The notes under the pieces are model-generated. The model searched no databases, was not told the DNA's origin, and saw only the letters and a list, made by a program, of their open reading frames with translations. A DNA stretch of 64,000 nucleotides from Bacteroidota bacterium. GTDB lineage: Bacteria > Bacteroidota > Bacteroidia > Chitinophagales > Chitinophagaceae. Shown here piece after piece: positions 27,375-37,195 of the stretch. The stretch spans positions 1-64,000 of the forward strand of contig JAEZDA010000037.1 in NCBI GenBank assembly GCA_023433345.1, written 5' to 3'. The position numbers and the translations under genes are program-made. How positions within the stretch are numbered: position 1 is the stretch's first letter; every line of letters begins with the position of its first letter.

Positions 27375-28271
27375 ATGGTTCCTTCTCCAATTACAAACAA
27401 ACCATGTAAGATTATTGATACATTTAGCGTAAAAGAAGTTATCGAAGGTTACAGGAAAGATATTGGAATAGATGTCAGCAATTATTTTGGTGAATCAGAA
27501 AATTTGCCCTTATATCAATGCGAAGACACACAACTGCGCTTCTTTTACCCGCAGGCCCTCGCGGGAGATGATTTGTTTTATACTTCACTTGAAGACCGGC
27601 AAGGCTACTACGACGAATGGAAATGGGATTATGAATTCGCCCTTCCTTTCATAGATCATTCGTCGAAAGTTCTTGATATTGGTTGCGGCAGAGGGGCTTT
27701 CCTTAAAAAAATAAAAGACGAAAAAAATTGTACAGTTAAAGGGCTTGAGTTAAATCCATCAGCATTTGAATTTATAAAACAGAGAGGGATAGATGTAGAG
27801 ATGCGCACCATAGAAGATTTTAGTACAGATCATAAAAATGAGTTCGACTTTGTTGTTTTCTTCCAGGTGCTTGAACATATACTTGATGTGAAGAGCTTCA
27901 TTACTTCAGCAATAGCCTGCCTTAAACCCGGCGGGAAACTGATTCTTGCAGTGCCCAATAACGAACCTTACCTCTTCGGTTTTGTAAAATACGATTGGCT
28001 TAACCTTCCGCCACATCATATGACATGGTGGAACAAAGAAGCTCTCTCAAACATCACCAAATATTTTCCTCTGCGGGAAATTACCATTAAAGCCAAACCT
28101 TTTCGGGAGTATAATAGTTATCTCAGCAGCGAATTGCTTAACCGGAAGATCAGCCGCCCAGGCTCAGTGGCATGGTTTAAGCTGACGAGGTTTATAAGAA
28201 AACAATTGATACAAATTAACCGTGAAAAAATTCCGGGTGTTTTTATTGCGGCGGTTTACGAAAAAATATAA
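27375..28271 (+). CDS. Class I SAM-dependent methyltransferase
   Basis: 298 residues. The motif I glycine loop VLDIGCGRG (Asp101, Gly103, Gly105, Gly107) is followed by FDFVVFFQVLEHILDVKSF and the CLKPGGKLILAVPNN block. The first 90 residues contain a CEDTQLRFFYPQALAGDDLFYTSL section, like methyltransferases that sit in polysaccharide clusters and have a receptor-like N-terminal region. Target unknown; probably a sugar or glycan. A GT4 gene starts 11 bases downstream. Confidence 0.85.
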   Translation: MVPSPITNKPCKIIDTFSVKEVIEGYRKDIGIDVSNYFGESENLPLYQCEDTQLRFFYPQALAGDDLFYTSLEDRQGYYDEWKWDYEFALPFIDHSSKVLDIGCGRGAFLKKIKDEKNCTVKGLELNPSAFEFIKQRGIDVEMRTIEDFSTDHKNEFDFVVFFQVLEHILDVKSFITSAIACLKPGGKLILAVPNNEPYLFGFVKYDWLNLPPHHMTWWNKEALSNITKYFPLREITIKAKPFREYNSYLSSELLNRKISRPGSVAWFKLTRFIRKQLIQINREKIPGVFIAAVYEKI

Positions 28272-28282
28272 TTTCTTTTCTG

Positions 28283-29464
28283 ATGCGTATTGCATTTGTG
28301 AGCTATGAATTTCCGCCTGATACAGCGATTGGAGGCATTGGCACCTATGTGGTTCAAATATGCCAATTGCTGCGCGAAAGGAACATAGCCGTTGATGTTT
28401 TTTGCGGAAGTCATCTGCGTGAGGGAAGTACTAAGATCTTCAATGGTGTTGATGTTCATTACATCAAATGCGATTCAAGAGAAATGTTCAACCTGCATGT
28501 GACGCAAAAGATCCGGGAGATCAATGGGAAGACACCGATCTCCCTGTTGGAAGCTTCTGAATATGGAACTAAAGGTCTTGTGTTAAAAGAAGAGTTTCCT
28601 GAAATTCCCCTCGTGGTAAAACTCCATACTGCAGCATTCCTTATAAAGAAACTAAACAATTACTATCGAGCCGGACAGTTCAAATACCGCCTGAAAAGGT
28701 TGCTCAACATTAAATACGATTACGAAAAAGACAATGAGTATTTATTTACTTTAAAAGCTGACGCAATCAGTTCGCCATCAACTTCGCTGAAAGAGATCAC
28801 AGAACATACATGGCATATTCCTCCTCAAAAAATTCATCATGTGCCTAATCCATTTACGCCAAACCCCGATTTTTTAGCGATTCCCTCAAATACAGAAAAC
28901 AATCGCTTCGGTTATTTTGGCAGGCTTGAAACCAGGAAAGGAGTTTTCAATTTAGGTAAAGCCATCCCACTCATCTTACAAAGTGTGGAGAACTCGGAGT
29001 GTTGGCTGATCGGTGCTGACAGCCGCGGACCTCATGGCGAGAAATCTATGAAAAAAGTTCTTCAGAAACTTATAAAAGGATATGAGCATCGGGTAAAATT
29101 TATAAATCATGTTCCACTAAACGAAATTCCCACGCTGATGTCGCAACTTGACGTATGCATTTATCCAAGTCTTTGGGAAAACTTTCCAAATGTTTGTTTG
29201 GAAGCCATGACTGCGGCCCGTGGAATTGTTGCGAGCAGGGAAGGCGGAATGTATGATATGCTAAAAGATATTGATGGAGGAATTCTGATAGACCCCCACA
29301 AGGTTGAGGAAATTGCGGGTGCTGCGGTAGAACTGCTAAAAGACCCAGAACGCAGGCGGGAAATGGGCGACAGGGCAAGAAATAAAATTCTCACCTATTA
29401 CGCTCCGAAAATAATGGATGAAACCATCAGCTTCTATTCAGGCACTTTAAAAAATAGCAAATAA
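28283..29464 (+). CDS. Glycosyltransferase family 4
   Basis: 393 residues of GT-B fold: FVSYEFPPDTAIGGIGTYV at the N terminus (the G-G-I-G donor/acceptor loop), GYFGRLETRKGVFNLGKAI starting the C domain, and YPSLWENFPNVCLEAMTAARGIVASREGGM carrying the EX7E motif. Eleven bases after the methyltransferase stop, so probably co-transcribed. It likely builds a surface polysaccharide or LPS part. Confidence 0.88.
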   Translation: MRIAFVSYEFPPDTAIGGIGTYVVQICQLLRERNIAVDVFCGSHLREGSTKIFNGVDVHYIKCDSREMFNLHVTQKIREINGKTPISLLEASEYGTKGLVLKEEFPEIPLVVKLHTAAFLIKKLNNYYRAGQFKYRLKRLLNIKYDYEKDNEYLFTLKADAISSPSTSLKEITEHTWHIPPQKIHHVPNPFTPNPDFLAIPSNTENNRFGYFGRLETRKGVFNLGKAIPLILQSVENSECWLIGADSRGPHGEKSMKKVLQKLIKGYEHRVKFINHVPLNEIPTLMSQLDVCIYPSLWENFPNVCLEAMTAARGIVASREGGMYDMLKDIDGGILIDPHKVEEIAGAAVELLKDPERRREMGDRARNKILTYYAPKIMDETISFYSGTLKNSK

Positions 29465-29532
29465 AGCGAGAGGTGTTTCTTTAGGTCTCTCATACCCAAA
29501 TATTGAAACTTTTTTGTACCGTTGCATCCCTA

Positions 29533-31455
29533 ATGTTTTTCCAAAACATGCCGCTCAATCTAGAAACTAACCGGAGCTCAATTTCGCGGATGCTATTTCT
29601 TATTTTGACTCTCCTGCTGGCCTATGCATTTGTCAGATTGATTTTTCTTGTTAATAATCTGAACCATTTCGAAGGGTCATTTTTCAATTTCGCGGGGTCA
29701 TTTATTTATGGAGCGCGGTTCGACTTGTCTGCAATATTTCTTACCAACCTACCCTTTTTCATTTTAGCCCTGTTTCCATTTCCGGGCACGGCTGATCATA
29801 GGTACCGGTTCTTTCTGAAGATCTTTTTCTTAGTAACCAACGGATTCTTTCTATTACTAAACCTTGCCGATGCTGCTTATTTTCCCTTTACCAGCAAACG
29901 TATGCAGTTCGATGCATTTCTTTTTTTAAGTGGCGAAAAAGGCAGGGAGTTTTATTCACTGTTGCCAACCTTTCTTGCACAGTATTGGTATTTATGGTTG
30001 ATATACATCGCAATGATATGGATGATTGCGAGAGCTTATAAATATGCTGAAAGAAAAACATCCCTAGTAGCTCCAAACATCCGAAACTACTTGCGAAGCA
30101 CGTTATTATTCATCGCTTTTCTTGGATTAAGTGTTGTGGCAATAAGAGGAGGTCTTCAGTTGCGACCATTGAAAATGATCAACGCGGCTGAAATGATGAA
30201 TGCCAGGTTCTCGCCACTTATTCTGAATTCCAGTTTCTCAATTATTTCAACATATAAGCGCCCGAGACTGAAGGAAAAAAATTTTTTCACTGAAAACGAA
30301 ACAGGCAATTGCAATAAGGGAATTTACACCTGTAAAATTGATGGGCCTTTCACACGGGAAAATGTTGTGATCATTATCATAGAGAGTTTTTCAAAAAAAT
30401 ACCTTGGGTTATTCAACAAAGAAATCAGAACACCTTTCCTCGATTCAATTGCGCAAAACAGCCGGCTTTTTGTGAATGCTTACGCCAATGCAAGGGAATC
30501 CGTACAGGGGATTCCGGCGATACTTTCTTCGATCCCTTCCTGGCAGGACGATGCTTTTATTTTCTCTTCTTATTCAAATAATAACGTTTCGTCATTTCCA
30601 AACCTACTTAAGAAGCAAGGGTACTCCTCTTCATTCTTTCACGGTGGCACTAACGGTACAATGGCCTTTGATGCTTTCTCAAGCCTGGCCGGGTTCGACC
30701 ATTATTTTGGACGAACTGAATTTGACAATGAAAACGAATATGACGGCTATTGGGGAATTTGGGATGAGCCTTTCCTCCAGTTTATGGCAGATAAGCTGTC
30801 TTCAACAAAGGGGCCTTTCATATCCTCAGTTTTCACACTCACTCCCCACCATCCCTTTGTTATTCCTGAAAAATATAAAAACAGATTCTCATCCCACGAT
30901 CCGGTTGCAAACTGTATGGAGTATCTTGACTACTCCCTATCGCAGTTCTTCGAAAAAATTAGAAAAGCTGACTGGTATAAGAATACGGTGTTTATTATCA
31001 CTGCAGATCATACCGCTCCGGTTCAAGACAGATCAAAATCAGAAGCGCTCGACGATTACCGTATTCCAATTATATTTCACCGCCCTGATGGATCATTGGC
31101 CGGCGTTGATTCTTCAATTGCAAACCAGATCGACATTTTACCATCAACCCTCCAATTGCTGAACTATCCCGGAGAATTTTTTTCCTTTGGAACAAACCTT
31201 TTTAAAAACGATTGTCCGAAGTATGCCATAACCTACGCCTCAGGTTTATATCAATTGATAGAAGATAACTATTGTCTCCAATTTAATGGCGATAATTCGA
31301 TTGGCTTATATAATTGGAAAACAGATCCTGCATTCAGGGAAAATCTCATTGGAGAAAAATCACCTGCTCACTTCCGCGACATTGAAAATAGCCTCAAGAA
31401 AAAAATTCAATTGTTCAACAATTCCATGATCAGAAATAAAATGGTTGTTCGATAG
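29533..31455 (+). CDS. LtaS-like sulfatase-family phosphotransferase
   Basis: About 640 residues: five or so N-terminal membrane helices in the first 210, then an alkaline-phosphatase superfamily domain. The domain has ENVVIIIIESFSKKYLG (metal-binding Glu), the NARESVQGIPAILSSIPS block with a likely nucleophile Ser, FHGGTNGTMAFDAF, and ITADHTAP with Asp and His ligands. This is the LTA synthase family layout; in Gram-negatives such proteins move phosphoglycerol or phosphoethanolamine onto glycans or lipids. Start chosen at ATG 29533; a TTG at 29503 and an ATG at 29548 are alternatives. Confidence 0.85.
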   Translation: MFFQNMPLNLETNRSSISRMLFLILTLLLAYAFVRLIFLVNNLNHFEGSFFNFAGSFIYGARFDLSAIFLTNLPFFILALFPFPGTADHRYRFFLKIFFLVTNGFFLLLNLADAAYFPFTSKRMQFDAFLFLSGEKGREFYSLLPTFLAQYWYLWLIYIAMIWMIARAYKYAERKTSLVAPNIRNYLRSTLLFIAFLGLSVVAIRGGLQLRPLKMINAAEMMNARFSPLILNSSFSIISTYKRPRLKEKNFFTENETGNCNKGIYTCKIDGPFTRENVVIIIIESFSKKYLGLFNKEIRTPFLDSIAQNSRLFVNAYANARESVQGIPAILSSIPSWQDDAFIFSSYSNNNVSSFPNLLKKQGYSSSFFHGGTNGTMAFDAFSSLAGFDHYFGRTEFDNENEYDGYWGIWDEPFLQFMADKLSSTKGPFISSVFTLTPHHPFVIPEKYKNRFSSHDPVANCMEYLDYSLSQFFEKIRKADWYKNTVFIITADHTAPVQDRSKSEALDDYRIPIIFHRPDGSLAGVDSSIANQIDILPSTLQLLNYPGEFFSFGTNLFKNDCPKYAITYASGLYQLIEDNYCLQFNGDNSIGLYNWKTDPAFRENLIGEKSPAHFRDIENSLKKKIQLFNNSMIRNKMVVR

Positions 31456-31545
31456 ACTCATCGGTTTCGCAATTTTGATTTGTATTTGTTCAGTTAATTG
31501 TTTCAATTCGCATAATGGAATTGCGTTTATAAAAAGTGTTATTAA

Positions 31546-32466
31546 ATGAGCAAACCGGGAGAAAAAAAGAAATCGTTCTTTGAAGATCAGGAGCATGACC
31601 TGTCAGATTTCAAAACACTGGCTCGTGCCATTTCTTTGGTAGAGAACCGCGTACCCGGCTATCGCGATTTTTTAAAATCCTTACCGGCCGGAAAAACACC
31701 TGTGATCGGAATTACCGGGCCGCCGGGTGCGGGAAAAAGCACAATAACCGACCAATTGATCGGGTTATGGACCGCTGAAAAGAAAAAGGTTGGTATCCTC
31801 TGTATAGATCCGTCATCTCCTTTTAACCTGGGCGCACTTTTAGGTGACAGGATCCGTATGAGCAAATGGTATGATCATCCGCTGGTTTATATTCGTTCGC
31901 TGGCATCAAGAGGATCGCTTGGCGGACTTAACCCTGCCATCGTTGATGTTACGCTTTTACTTCAATCTGCAGGGTTCGACTTTATTGTGGTAGAAACTGT
32001 AGGCGTGGGACAAAGTGAAGTTGAGATTGCCGGGCTTGCTGATGTTACGATCGTAACCATAGTTCCCGAAGCAGGTGATGAAATTCAGACAATGAAGTCG
32101 GGAATTATGGAGATCGCCGACATCTTCGTTGTGAATAAATCAGACCGGCCCGGTGCTGACCAGTTTGTAAAAAACCTGCGACTAATGTTAGCGCCCGCCT
32201 TCTCCAATCATCAACGCGAAATACCGGTAATTAAAACTATCGCAACAACCGGTGAAGGTTTCAGTGAACTGGGAGAAGCAATTCACAAAATGAAAAATTC
32301 GGAAAACAACGAAATGCGCTCATGGCTCCTGGCTGAAAAAGCATACCAGCTCATTCAACAGGAAAGAATGAAGGACATAGATAAAAATAAATTAAAAGCA
32401 GAAGTAGAGTTACAGGGAAATATCAACCTTCATAGTTTCGTAGATAAGTATATTAGCGACCAATAA
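31546..32466 (+). CDS. meaB: Methylmalonyl-CoA mutase-associated GTPase
   Basis: 306 residues. Walker A GPPGAGKST at 58-66, switch region CIDPSSPFNLGALLGDRIRM, YIRSLASRGSLGGL, VETVGVGQSEVEIAGLAD and the NKSD specificity motif. The family (MeaB/ArgK) protects and loads adenosylcobalamin into methylmalonyl-CoA mutase using GTP. No mutase gene is in the window, so the partner must be elsewhere. 90 bases separate it from the LtaS-like gene, so it may have its own promoter. Confidence 0.93.
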   Translation: MSKPGEKKKSFFEDQEHDLSDFKTLARAISLVENRVPGYRDFLKSLPAGKTPVIGITGPPGAGKSTITDQLIGLWTAEKKKVGILCIDPSSPFNLGALLGDRIRMSKWYDHPLVYIRSLASRGSLGGLNPAIVDVTLLLQSAGFDFIVVETVGVGQSEVEIAGLADVTIVTIVPEAGDEIQTMKSGIMEIADIFVVNKSDRPGADQFVKNLRLMLAPAFSNHQREIPVIKTIATTGEGFSELGEAIHKMKNSENNEMRSWLLAEKAYQLIQQERMKDIDKNKLKAEVELQGNINLHSFVDKYISDQ

Positions 32467-32468
32467 GA

Positions 32469-32687
32469 TCAACTTTCCTGGCGACCTTTCCACCATTTAT
32501 AGCCGATGTAACCGATAATTATGAAGGGCGTCATCATAAGGTAAACGATACCGGTGTTCAAACCTTCAGCAGGCTTATCACCAAGCTGTGCGGCAGTTTT
32601 GGTACACATTGCGCATTGTGCGCTTGCAGAAAAATTTAATAAAACAGCGCCCGCCACACAGATCATCAAAACAAGGCGATTTTTCAT
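32469..32687 (-). CDS. Small exported CxxC membrane protein
   Basis: 72 residues: a signal peptide ending near SASA-Q, then QCAMCTKTAAQLGDKPAEGLNTGIVYLM, and one C-terminal membrane helix with a lysine-rich end. The CAMC pair could bind metal or heme or form a disulfide. Similar short proteins are common in Bacteroidota; function unknown. It follows typA on the same strand, but a terminator lies between and it has its own -7 element, so it is probably a separate transcript. Confidence 0.75.
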   Translation of the reverse strand: MKNRLVLMICVAGAVLLNFSASAQCAMCTKTAAQLGDKPAEGLNTGIVYLMMTPFIIIGYIGYKWWKGRQES

Positions 32688-32691
32688 GCGG

Positions 32692-32699
32692 CAAAGTTA
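32692..32699 (-). promoter_or_regulatory. Probable -7 element (TAACTTTG)
   Basis: TAACTTTG on the minus strand ends 4 bases before the ATG of the small CxxC protein gene, so the transcript would be nearly leaderless. No clear -33 element. Confidence 0.45.
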
Positions 32700-32724
32700 A
32701 GCATTAGAATTCAGGGTACCCTGC

Positions 32725-32757
32725 AAAAAAGAAGGTCCCGCTATATGCAGGACCTTC
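32725..32757 (-). terminator. Terminator of typA
   Basis: The inverted repeat GAAGGTCC / GGACCTTC with an 11-base loop is followed on the minus strand by six T. It lies 23 bases after the typA stop. Confidence 0.85.
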
Positions 32758-32779
32758 GATTAATATTATCAATAATCTA

Positions 32780-34591
32780 TCAGGCCATTTCCTGCGACAT
32801 AGATTTCGAGGCACGTTTACGATCTTCTTCATTGAGAATATTCTTGCGCAACCTGATGTTTTTCGGAGTTACTTCTATACACTCATCATGCTGAATATAT
32901 TCCATACATTCTTCAAGCGTCATCAAAGTTTTCGGAGCGATGCGGCTTGCGTCATCAGACCCGCTCGCACGGTGGTTTGTCAGCTTTTTAGGCTCCGTAG
33001 CATTCACCACGAGATCTCCCGGCTTGATGTGCTCGGCAATGATCTGGCCTGCATAAACATCCTCTCCCGGCTCCACAAAAAATCTTCCGCGATCCTGTAG
33101 CTTATCAATTGAATAACCTGTCGTTTTTTCTGTGGTCTTTGAAAGAAGAACACCATTGTTCCGTCCGGGGATTGCACCTTTCCACGGTTTATATTCACTG
33201 AAGCGGTGTGCCATCACAGCCTCGCCCGCAGTGTTGGTCAACATCTGGCTTCTCAACCCGATCAGTCCGCGTGAAGGAATTTCAAATTCGAGATGCTGCA
33301 TTTCACCCTTTGTTTCCATCACCAGCATTTCGCCCTTGCGCTGCGTAACCAGGTCAATAACTTTTCCGCTGAATTCTGCAGGAACATCAACTACAAGAAT
33401 TTCATAAGGTTCGCTCTTCACTCCATCAATCGTTTTCACTATCACCTGAGGCTGGCCGACGGTTAACTCAAAACCCTCGCGGCGCATAGTTTCGATGAGA
33501 ATGCCCAGGTGAAGAATACCACGCCCGTAAACAACAAAACTATCGGCGCTCTCACTGTCTTCTACGCGAAGGGCAAGATTTTTTTCTGTTTCCTTCATCA
33601 ACCTGTCGCGCAAATGGCGGCTGGTTACAAATTTCCCTTCCTTACCAAAGAATGGAGAATTGTTGATGCCGAACAACATACTCATCGTTGGCTCATCAAC
33701 ACTTATTACCGGTAAAGCTTCAGGGTTATCAACGTCTGCAATTGTATCCCCGATGTTAAACTCTTCCAGACCAACAACTGCGCAAATATCGCCCGCATTT
33801 ACTTCTGTCACCTTCTTCTTGCCCATTCCCTCGAATACGTAGAGCTCCTTGATCTTTACTTTTTTGTTAGTGCCATCAGCCTGCATCAACATCACCTGTT
33901 GATTTTCCTTTATCACTCCGCGTGCAACCTTACCAACCGCGATTCTTCCAAGAAAAGAAGAATAATCGAGTGAAGTGATCTGCATTTGCAGAGCGCCCTC
34001 AGCAACTTTTGGAGCCGGTACATGCTTTATGATGCCGTCCAAAAGCGGGTTGATGTTGTCGATCGGAGTTAATGAATCATTGAACCAGCCATTTTTTCCC
34101 GAACCGTAATACGTCGGAAAATCAAGTTGCTCCTCTGTTGCATCAAGGTTGAAGAAAAGTTCGAACACCGCATCATGAACTTCATCGGGGCGGCAGTTTG
34201 CTTTGTCAACCTTGTTTATCACAACGATCGGTTTAAGATGCAGTTGCAAAGCTTTCTGCAATACGAAACGGGTTTGTGGCATCGGGCCTTCAAAAGCGTC
34301 GACCAGCAGAATTACACCGTCGGCCATTTTCAGAACACGTTCCACTTCTCCTCCAAAATCCGAGTGACCAGGAGTATCGATCACATTGATCTTATAATCT
34401 TTATAAACCACCGCGGCATTCTTGCTGAATATGGTAATGCCTCTTTCTCTTTCGAGGTCGTTGTTATCCATGATCAACTCCCCGGTTTCCTGGTTGTCCC
34501 TGAAAACTTTTGTTGTGTGGAGGATCTTATCAACAAGAGTGGTTTTGCCATGATCAACGTGCGCGATGATGGCGATGTTGCGTATATTCAT
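32780..34591 (-). CDS. typA: Translational GTPase TypA/BipA
   Basis: 603 residues. The G1 loop AHVDHGKTT at 10-18, ERERGITIFSKNAAV (switch I), DTPGHSDFGGEVERV (G3) and NKVDK (G4) form the EF-Tu-like GTPase. Domain II, the EF-G-like domains III and V, and the TypA-specific C-terminal region with GRNNGVLLSKTTEKTTGYSIDKLQDRGRFFVEPGE follow. It acts on the ribosome in assembly and stress adaptation. A strong phylum-type promoter lies 84 bases upstream. Confidence 0.96.
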   Translation of the reverse strand: MNIRNIAIIAHVDHGKTTLVDKILHTTKVFRDNQETGELIMDNNDLERERGITIFSKNAAVVYKDYKINVIDTPGHSDFGGEVERVLKMADGVILLVDAFEGPMPQTRFVLQKALQLHLKPIVVINKVDKANCRPDEVHDAVFELFFNLDATEEQLDFPTYYGSGKNGWFNDSLTPIDNINPLLDGIIKHVPAPKVAEGALQMQITSLDYSSFLGRIAVGKVARGVIKENQQVMLMQADGTNKKVKIKELYVFEGMGKKKVTEVNAGDICAVVGLEEFNIGDTIADVDNPEALPVISVDEPTMSMLFGINNSPFFGKEGKFVTSRHLRDRLMKETEKNLALRVEDSESADSFVVYGRGILHLGILIETMRREGFELTVGQPQVIVKTIDGVKSEPYEILVVDVPAEFSGKVIDLVTQRKGEMLVMETKGEMQHLEFEIPSRGLIGLRSQMLTNTAGEAVMAHRFSEYKPWKGAIPGRNNGVLLSKTTEKTTGYSIDKLQDRGRFFVEPGEDVYAGQIIAEHIKPGDLVVNATEPKKLTNHRASGSDDASRIAPKTLMTLEECMEYIQHDECIEVTPKNIRLRKNILNEEDRKRASKSMSQEMA

Positions 34592-34674
34592 TTATGTTAA
34601 TTGCGTATGACTCGTGGTACGGTTTCCACCATGACTTCTTCCGTAAGAGGCATCCATGGCAGTTTTAAGAGGCG

Positions 34675-34704
34675 CAAAGGTAAATTATTTCAATGGTTCT
34701 GCAA
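34675..34704 (-). promoter_or_regulatory. Promoter of typA
   Basis: On the minus strand TTG (34704-34702), 19 bases, TACCTTTG (34682-34675): a complete match to the Bacteroidota consensus. It predicts a leader of roughly 75 bases before typA. Confidence 0.7.
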
Positions 34705-34807
34705 CGGAGTTTGGAATATATTACTTTAAATGTTAAAGAAATTTGGCTAAAACAAAATGTCAGTCCCCTGTTTACTGCATATTTTTTGATTTCAGAGAAG
34801 AAAAAAA

Positions 34808-35128
34808 ATGGAAAAAACCGTTCGTACTCCTTCTATCTATCTCTGTGTGGTGCTTGACCTTATTGGTTATGCAACTTTTTCCATTCCGGGAATTGGCGAG
34901 TTTGGAGATGTGATCTGGGCGCCATTGTCAGCGATAATCTTTGCAAAATTGTTTGGAGGGTCCATGGGAAAGATCGGTGGCGTATTTTCATTTCTTGAAG
35001 AAATACTTCCTTTTACCGATATCATTCCAACATTTACCATTGCATGGCTTATCAGAAATTCACAAGCAGTAAGAGCAGAGAGAAAGGCTTACCGTATTAA
35101 TCTTACTGCTAAGGAAGGATTAAAGTAA
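34808..35128 (+). CDS. Small membrane protein of unknown function
   Basis: 106 residues, not recognised. Three or so hydrophobic segments: IYLCVVLDLIGYATFSIPGIG, VIWAPLSAIIFAKLFGG, and ILPFTDIIPTFTIAWLI, with a basic C terminus (RAERKAYR). The glycine- and proline-rich turns in the middle suggest re-entrant or short helices. It is divergent from typA and 21 bases before uvrB. No function proposed. Confidence 0.6.
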   Translation: MEKTVRTPSIYLCVVLDLIGYATFSIPGIGEFGDVIWAPLSAIIFAKLFGGSMGKIGGVFSFLEEILPFTDIIPTFTIAWLIRNSQAVRAERKAYRINLTAKEGLK

Positions 35129-35133
35129 CTTTG
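35126..35133 (+). promoter_or_regulatory. Probable -7 element (TAACTTTG)
   Basis: An exact TAnnTTTG word, 16 bases before the uvrB ATG and overlapping the stop of the upstream gene. The -33 element is unclear. Confidence 0.4.
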
Positions 35134-35149
35134 CGATTCCCCATTCACC

Positions 35150-37195
35150 ATGCCTTTTCAACTTACATCTGAATACAAACCGGCGGGCGATCAACCTTCT
35201 GCAATTGAACAACTCACCCGTGGAATTGAAAACGGAGAGCAGTATCAAACGCTCCTGGGCGTAACCGGTAGTGGCAAAACATTTACCATTGCCAATGTCA
35301 TTCAGAATGTGCAGAAACCAACACTGGTGATCACGCACAACAAAACGCTTGTAGCACAATTGTATGGCGAGTTCAAACAATTTTTTCCCGATAATGCGGT
35401 TGGATATTTTGTTTCCTATTACGATTATTACCAACCGGAAGCTTACATTCCCACCAGTAATACTTATATAGAGAAAGACCTCAGCATAAATGAGGAACTT
35501 GATAAACTGAGGCTGCAATCAACTGCCCAATTGCTCAGCGGGCGCCGGGATATCATCGTTGTGGCAAGTGTGAGTTGCATCTATGGTATGGGAAACCCGA
35601 CGGAATATGAGAACGGCATCATTCGGATCGGCCGCGGCCAAACACTTTCGCGGCAGGGGTTTCTTCATTCACTCGTTAATTCTCTTTACAATCGCAGCCA
35701 GGGCGATTTTACAAGAGGAACATTTCGCGTGAAAGGCGATACAATAGATATCAATCTTCCTTATGTGGACTTCGGCTACCGCGTTAGTTTTTTTGGAGAT
35801 GAAATAGAAAGCATTGAAACGCTGGAATTGAAAACCGGCAAAAGGATCGGTAAGGTTGATAATGCAGCGATCTTTCCTGCAAACCTTTACCTCGCGCCAA
35901 AAGACATGCTAACGCAGGTGATACACGAAATTCAGGATGAATGCGCGGCGCAGGTTGAATATTTTAAAAAATCAGGGAAGTATATTGAGGCACAGCGGAT
36001 CAGCGAACGTGTAACCTATGATGTGGAAATGATACGTGAACTGGGATATTGCAATGGTATTGAAAATTACTCACGTTTCTTCGATCGTCGTCAGCCTGGT
36101 GCCAGACCATTCTGTTTACTTGACTACTTTCCAAAAGATTTTTTATGCGTGATCGACGAAAGTCACCAGACCATTCCACAGATCAGCGGCATGTACGGTG
36201 GAGACAGAAGCCGGAAACTTACGCTTGTTGAATACGGCTTTCGTCTTCCTTCTGCCATGGATAATCGCCCGCAGAATTTTCATGAATTTGAAAATCTTGT
36301 TCCGCAGACCATCTTCGTTTCTGCAACCCCCGGAGATTTTGAACTGGAAAAAACAGGCGGAGTGGTGGTGGAGCAGGTCGTGCGCCCGACGGGTCTTCTT
36401 GATCCTCCCATTGAGGTTCGCCCTTCAATAAACCAGATCGATGATCTGCTCGACGAAATTGATAAGCGCATAAAAAAAGGAGACCGGGTGCTCGTGACAA
36501 CACTTACCAAGCGAATGGCCGAAGAGATGGATAAATACCTGCATCGCCTGAACATCAAATCAAAATATATTCACAGTGAAGTAACTGCGCTGGACAGAGT
36601 GGAAATTTTACGTGAATTACGGTTAGGCATAATCGATGTTTTGGTGGGTGTGAATCTTTTGAGAGAAGGACTTGACCTTCCTGAAGTTTCCCTGGTTGCC
36701 GTACTTGATGCCGATAAAGAAGGTTTTCTTCGTAATGACAGGAGCCTTACCCAAACTGCAGGACGTGCTGCCCGTAATGTTGATGGCTTCGTGATTTTTT
36801 ATGCAGACAAGATCACCGAAAGCATGCAAAAAACAATTGATGAAACTTCACGCAGAAGACAAAAGCAGATAGCATACAACGAAGAGCACGGAATTACACC
36901 GCGCACAATCATTAAGTCAAAAGAGCAGGTAATGGCGCAGGGAAGCGTACTGGATGTGAAAGGTTACGATCCCTCAAAGCCTTATGCAATGCAGGCTGAT
37001 GAAGAACTTGTGCAAACCGGAGCAGAGGAGCAGGCAACTTATACCACCATTCCTCAAATGGAAAAAGCAATTGCACGCACAAAAAAAGAAATGGAAAAAG
37101 CCGCGCGCGACATGGATTTCATGGAAGCGGCACGGCTTAGAGATGAGATGTTCAAAATGCAGGAAACCCTGAAGGGCCTGAAGCAATCTTCCTAA
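35150..37195 (+). CDS. uvrB: Excinuclease ABC subunit B
   Basis: 681 residues. Walker A GVTGSGKT at 37-44, the beta-hairpin YYDYYQPEAYIP that clamps damaged DNA, the VIDESHQTIPQ DExH-like box, ATPGDFE, and helicase motif VGVNLLREGLDLPEVSLVA plus QTAGRAARN. The C-terminal UVR motif (MEKAARDMDFMEAARLRDEM) binds UvrC. It loads onto UvrA-marked DNA damage and opens the helix for nucleotide excision repair. Stop codons of uvrB and the next, convergent gene overlap. Confidence 0.97.
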   Translation: MPFQLTSEYKPAGDQPSAIEQLTRGIENGEQYQTLLGVTGSGKTFTIANVIQNVQKPTLVITHNKTLVAQLYGEFKQFFPDNAVGYFVSYYDYYQPEAYIPTSNTYIEKDLSINEELDKLRLQSTAQLLSGRRDIIVVASVSCIYGMGNPTEYENGIIRIGRGQTLSRQGFLHSLVNSLYNRSQGDFTRGTFRVKGDTIDINLPYVDFGYRVSFFGDEIESIETLELKTGKRIGKVDNAAIFPANLYLAPKDMLTQVIHEIQDECAAQVEYFKKSGKYIEAQRISERVTYDVEMIRELGYCNGIENYSRFFDRRQPGARPFCLLDYFPKDFLCVIDESHQTIPQISGMYGGDRSRKLTLVEYGFRLPSAMDNRPQNFHEFENLVPQTIFVSATPGDFELEKTGGVVVEQVVRPTGLLDPPIEVRPSINQIDDLLDEIDKRIKKGDRVLVTTLTKRMAEEMDKYLHRLNIKSKYIHSEVTALDRVEILRELRLGIIDVLVGVNLLREGLDLPEVSLVAVLDADKEGFLRNDRSLTQTAGRAARNVDGFVIFYADKITESMQKTIDETSRRRQKQIAYNEEHGITPRTIIKSKEQVMAQGSVLDVKGYDPSKPYAMQADEELVQTGAEEQATYTTIPQMEKAIARTKKEMEKAARDMDFMEAARLRDEMFKMQETLKGLKQSS

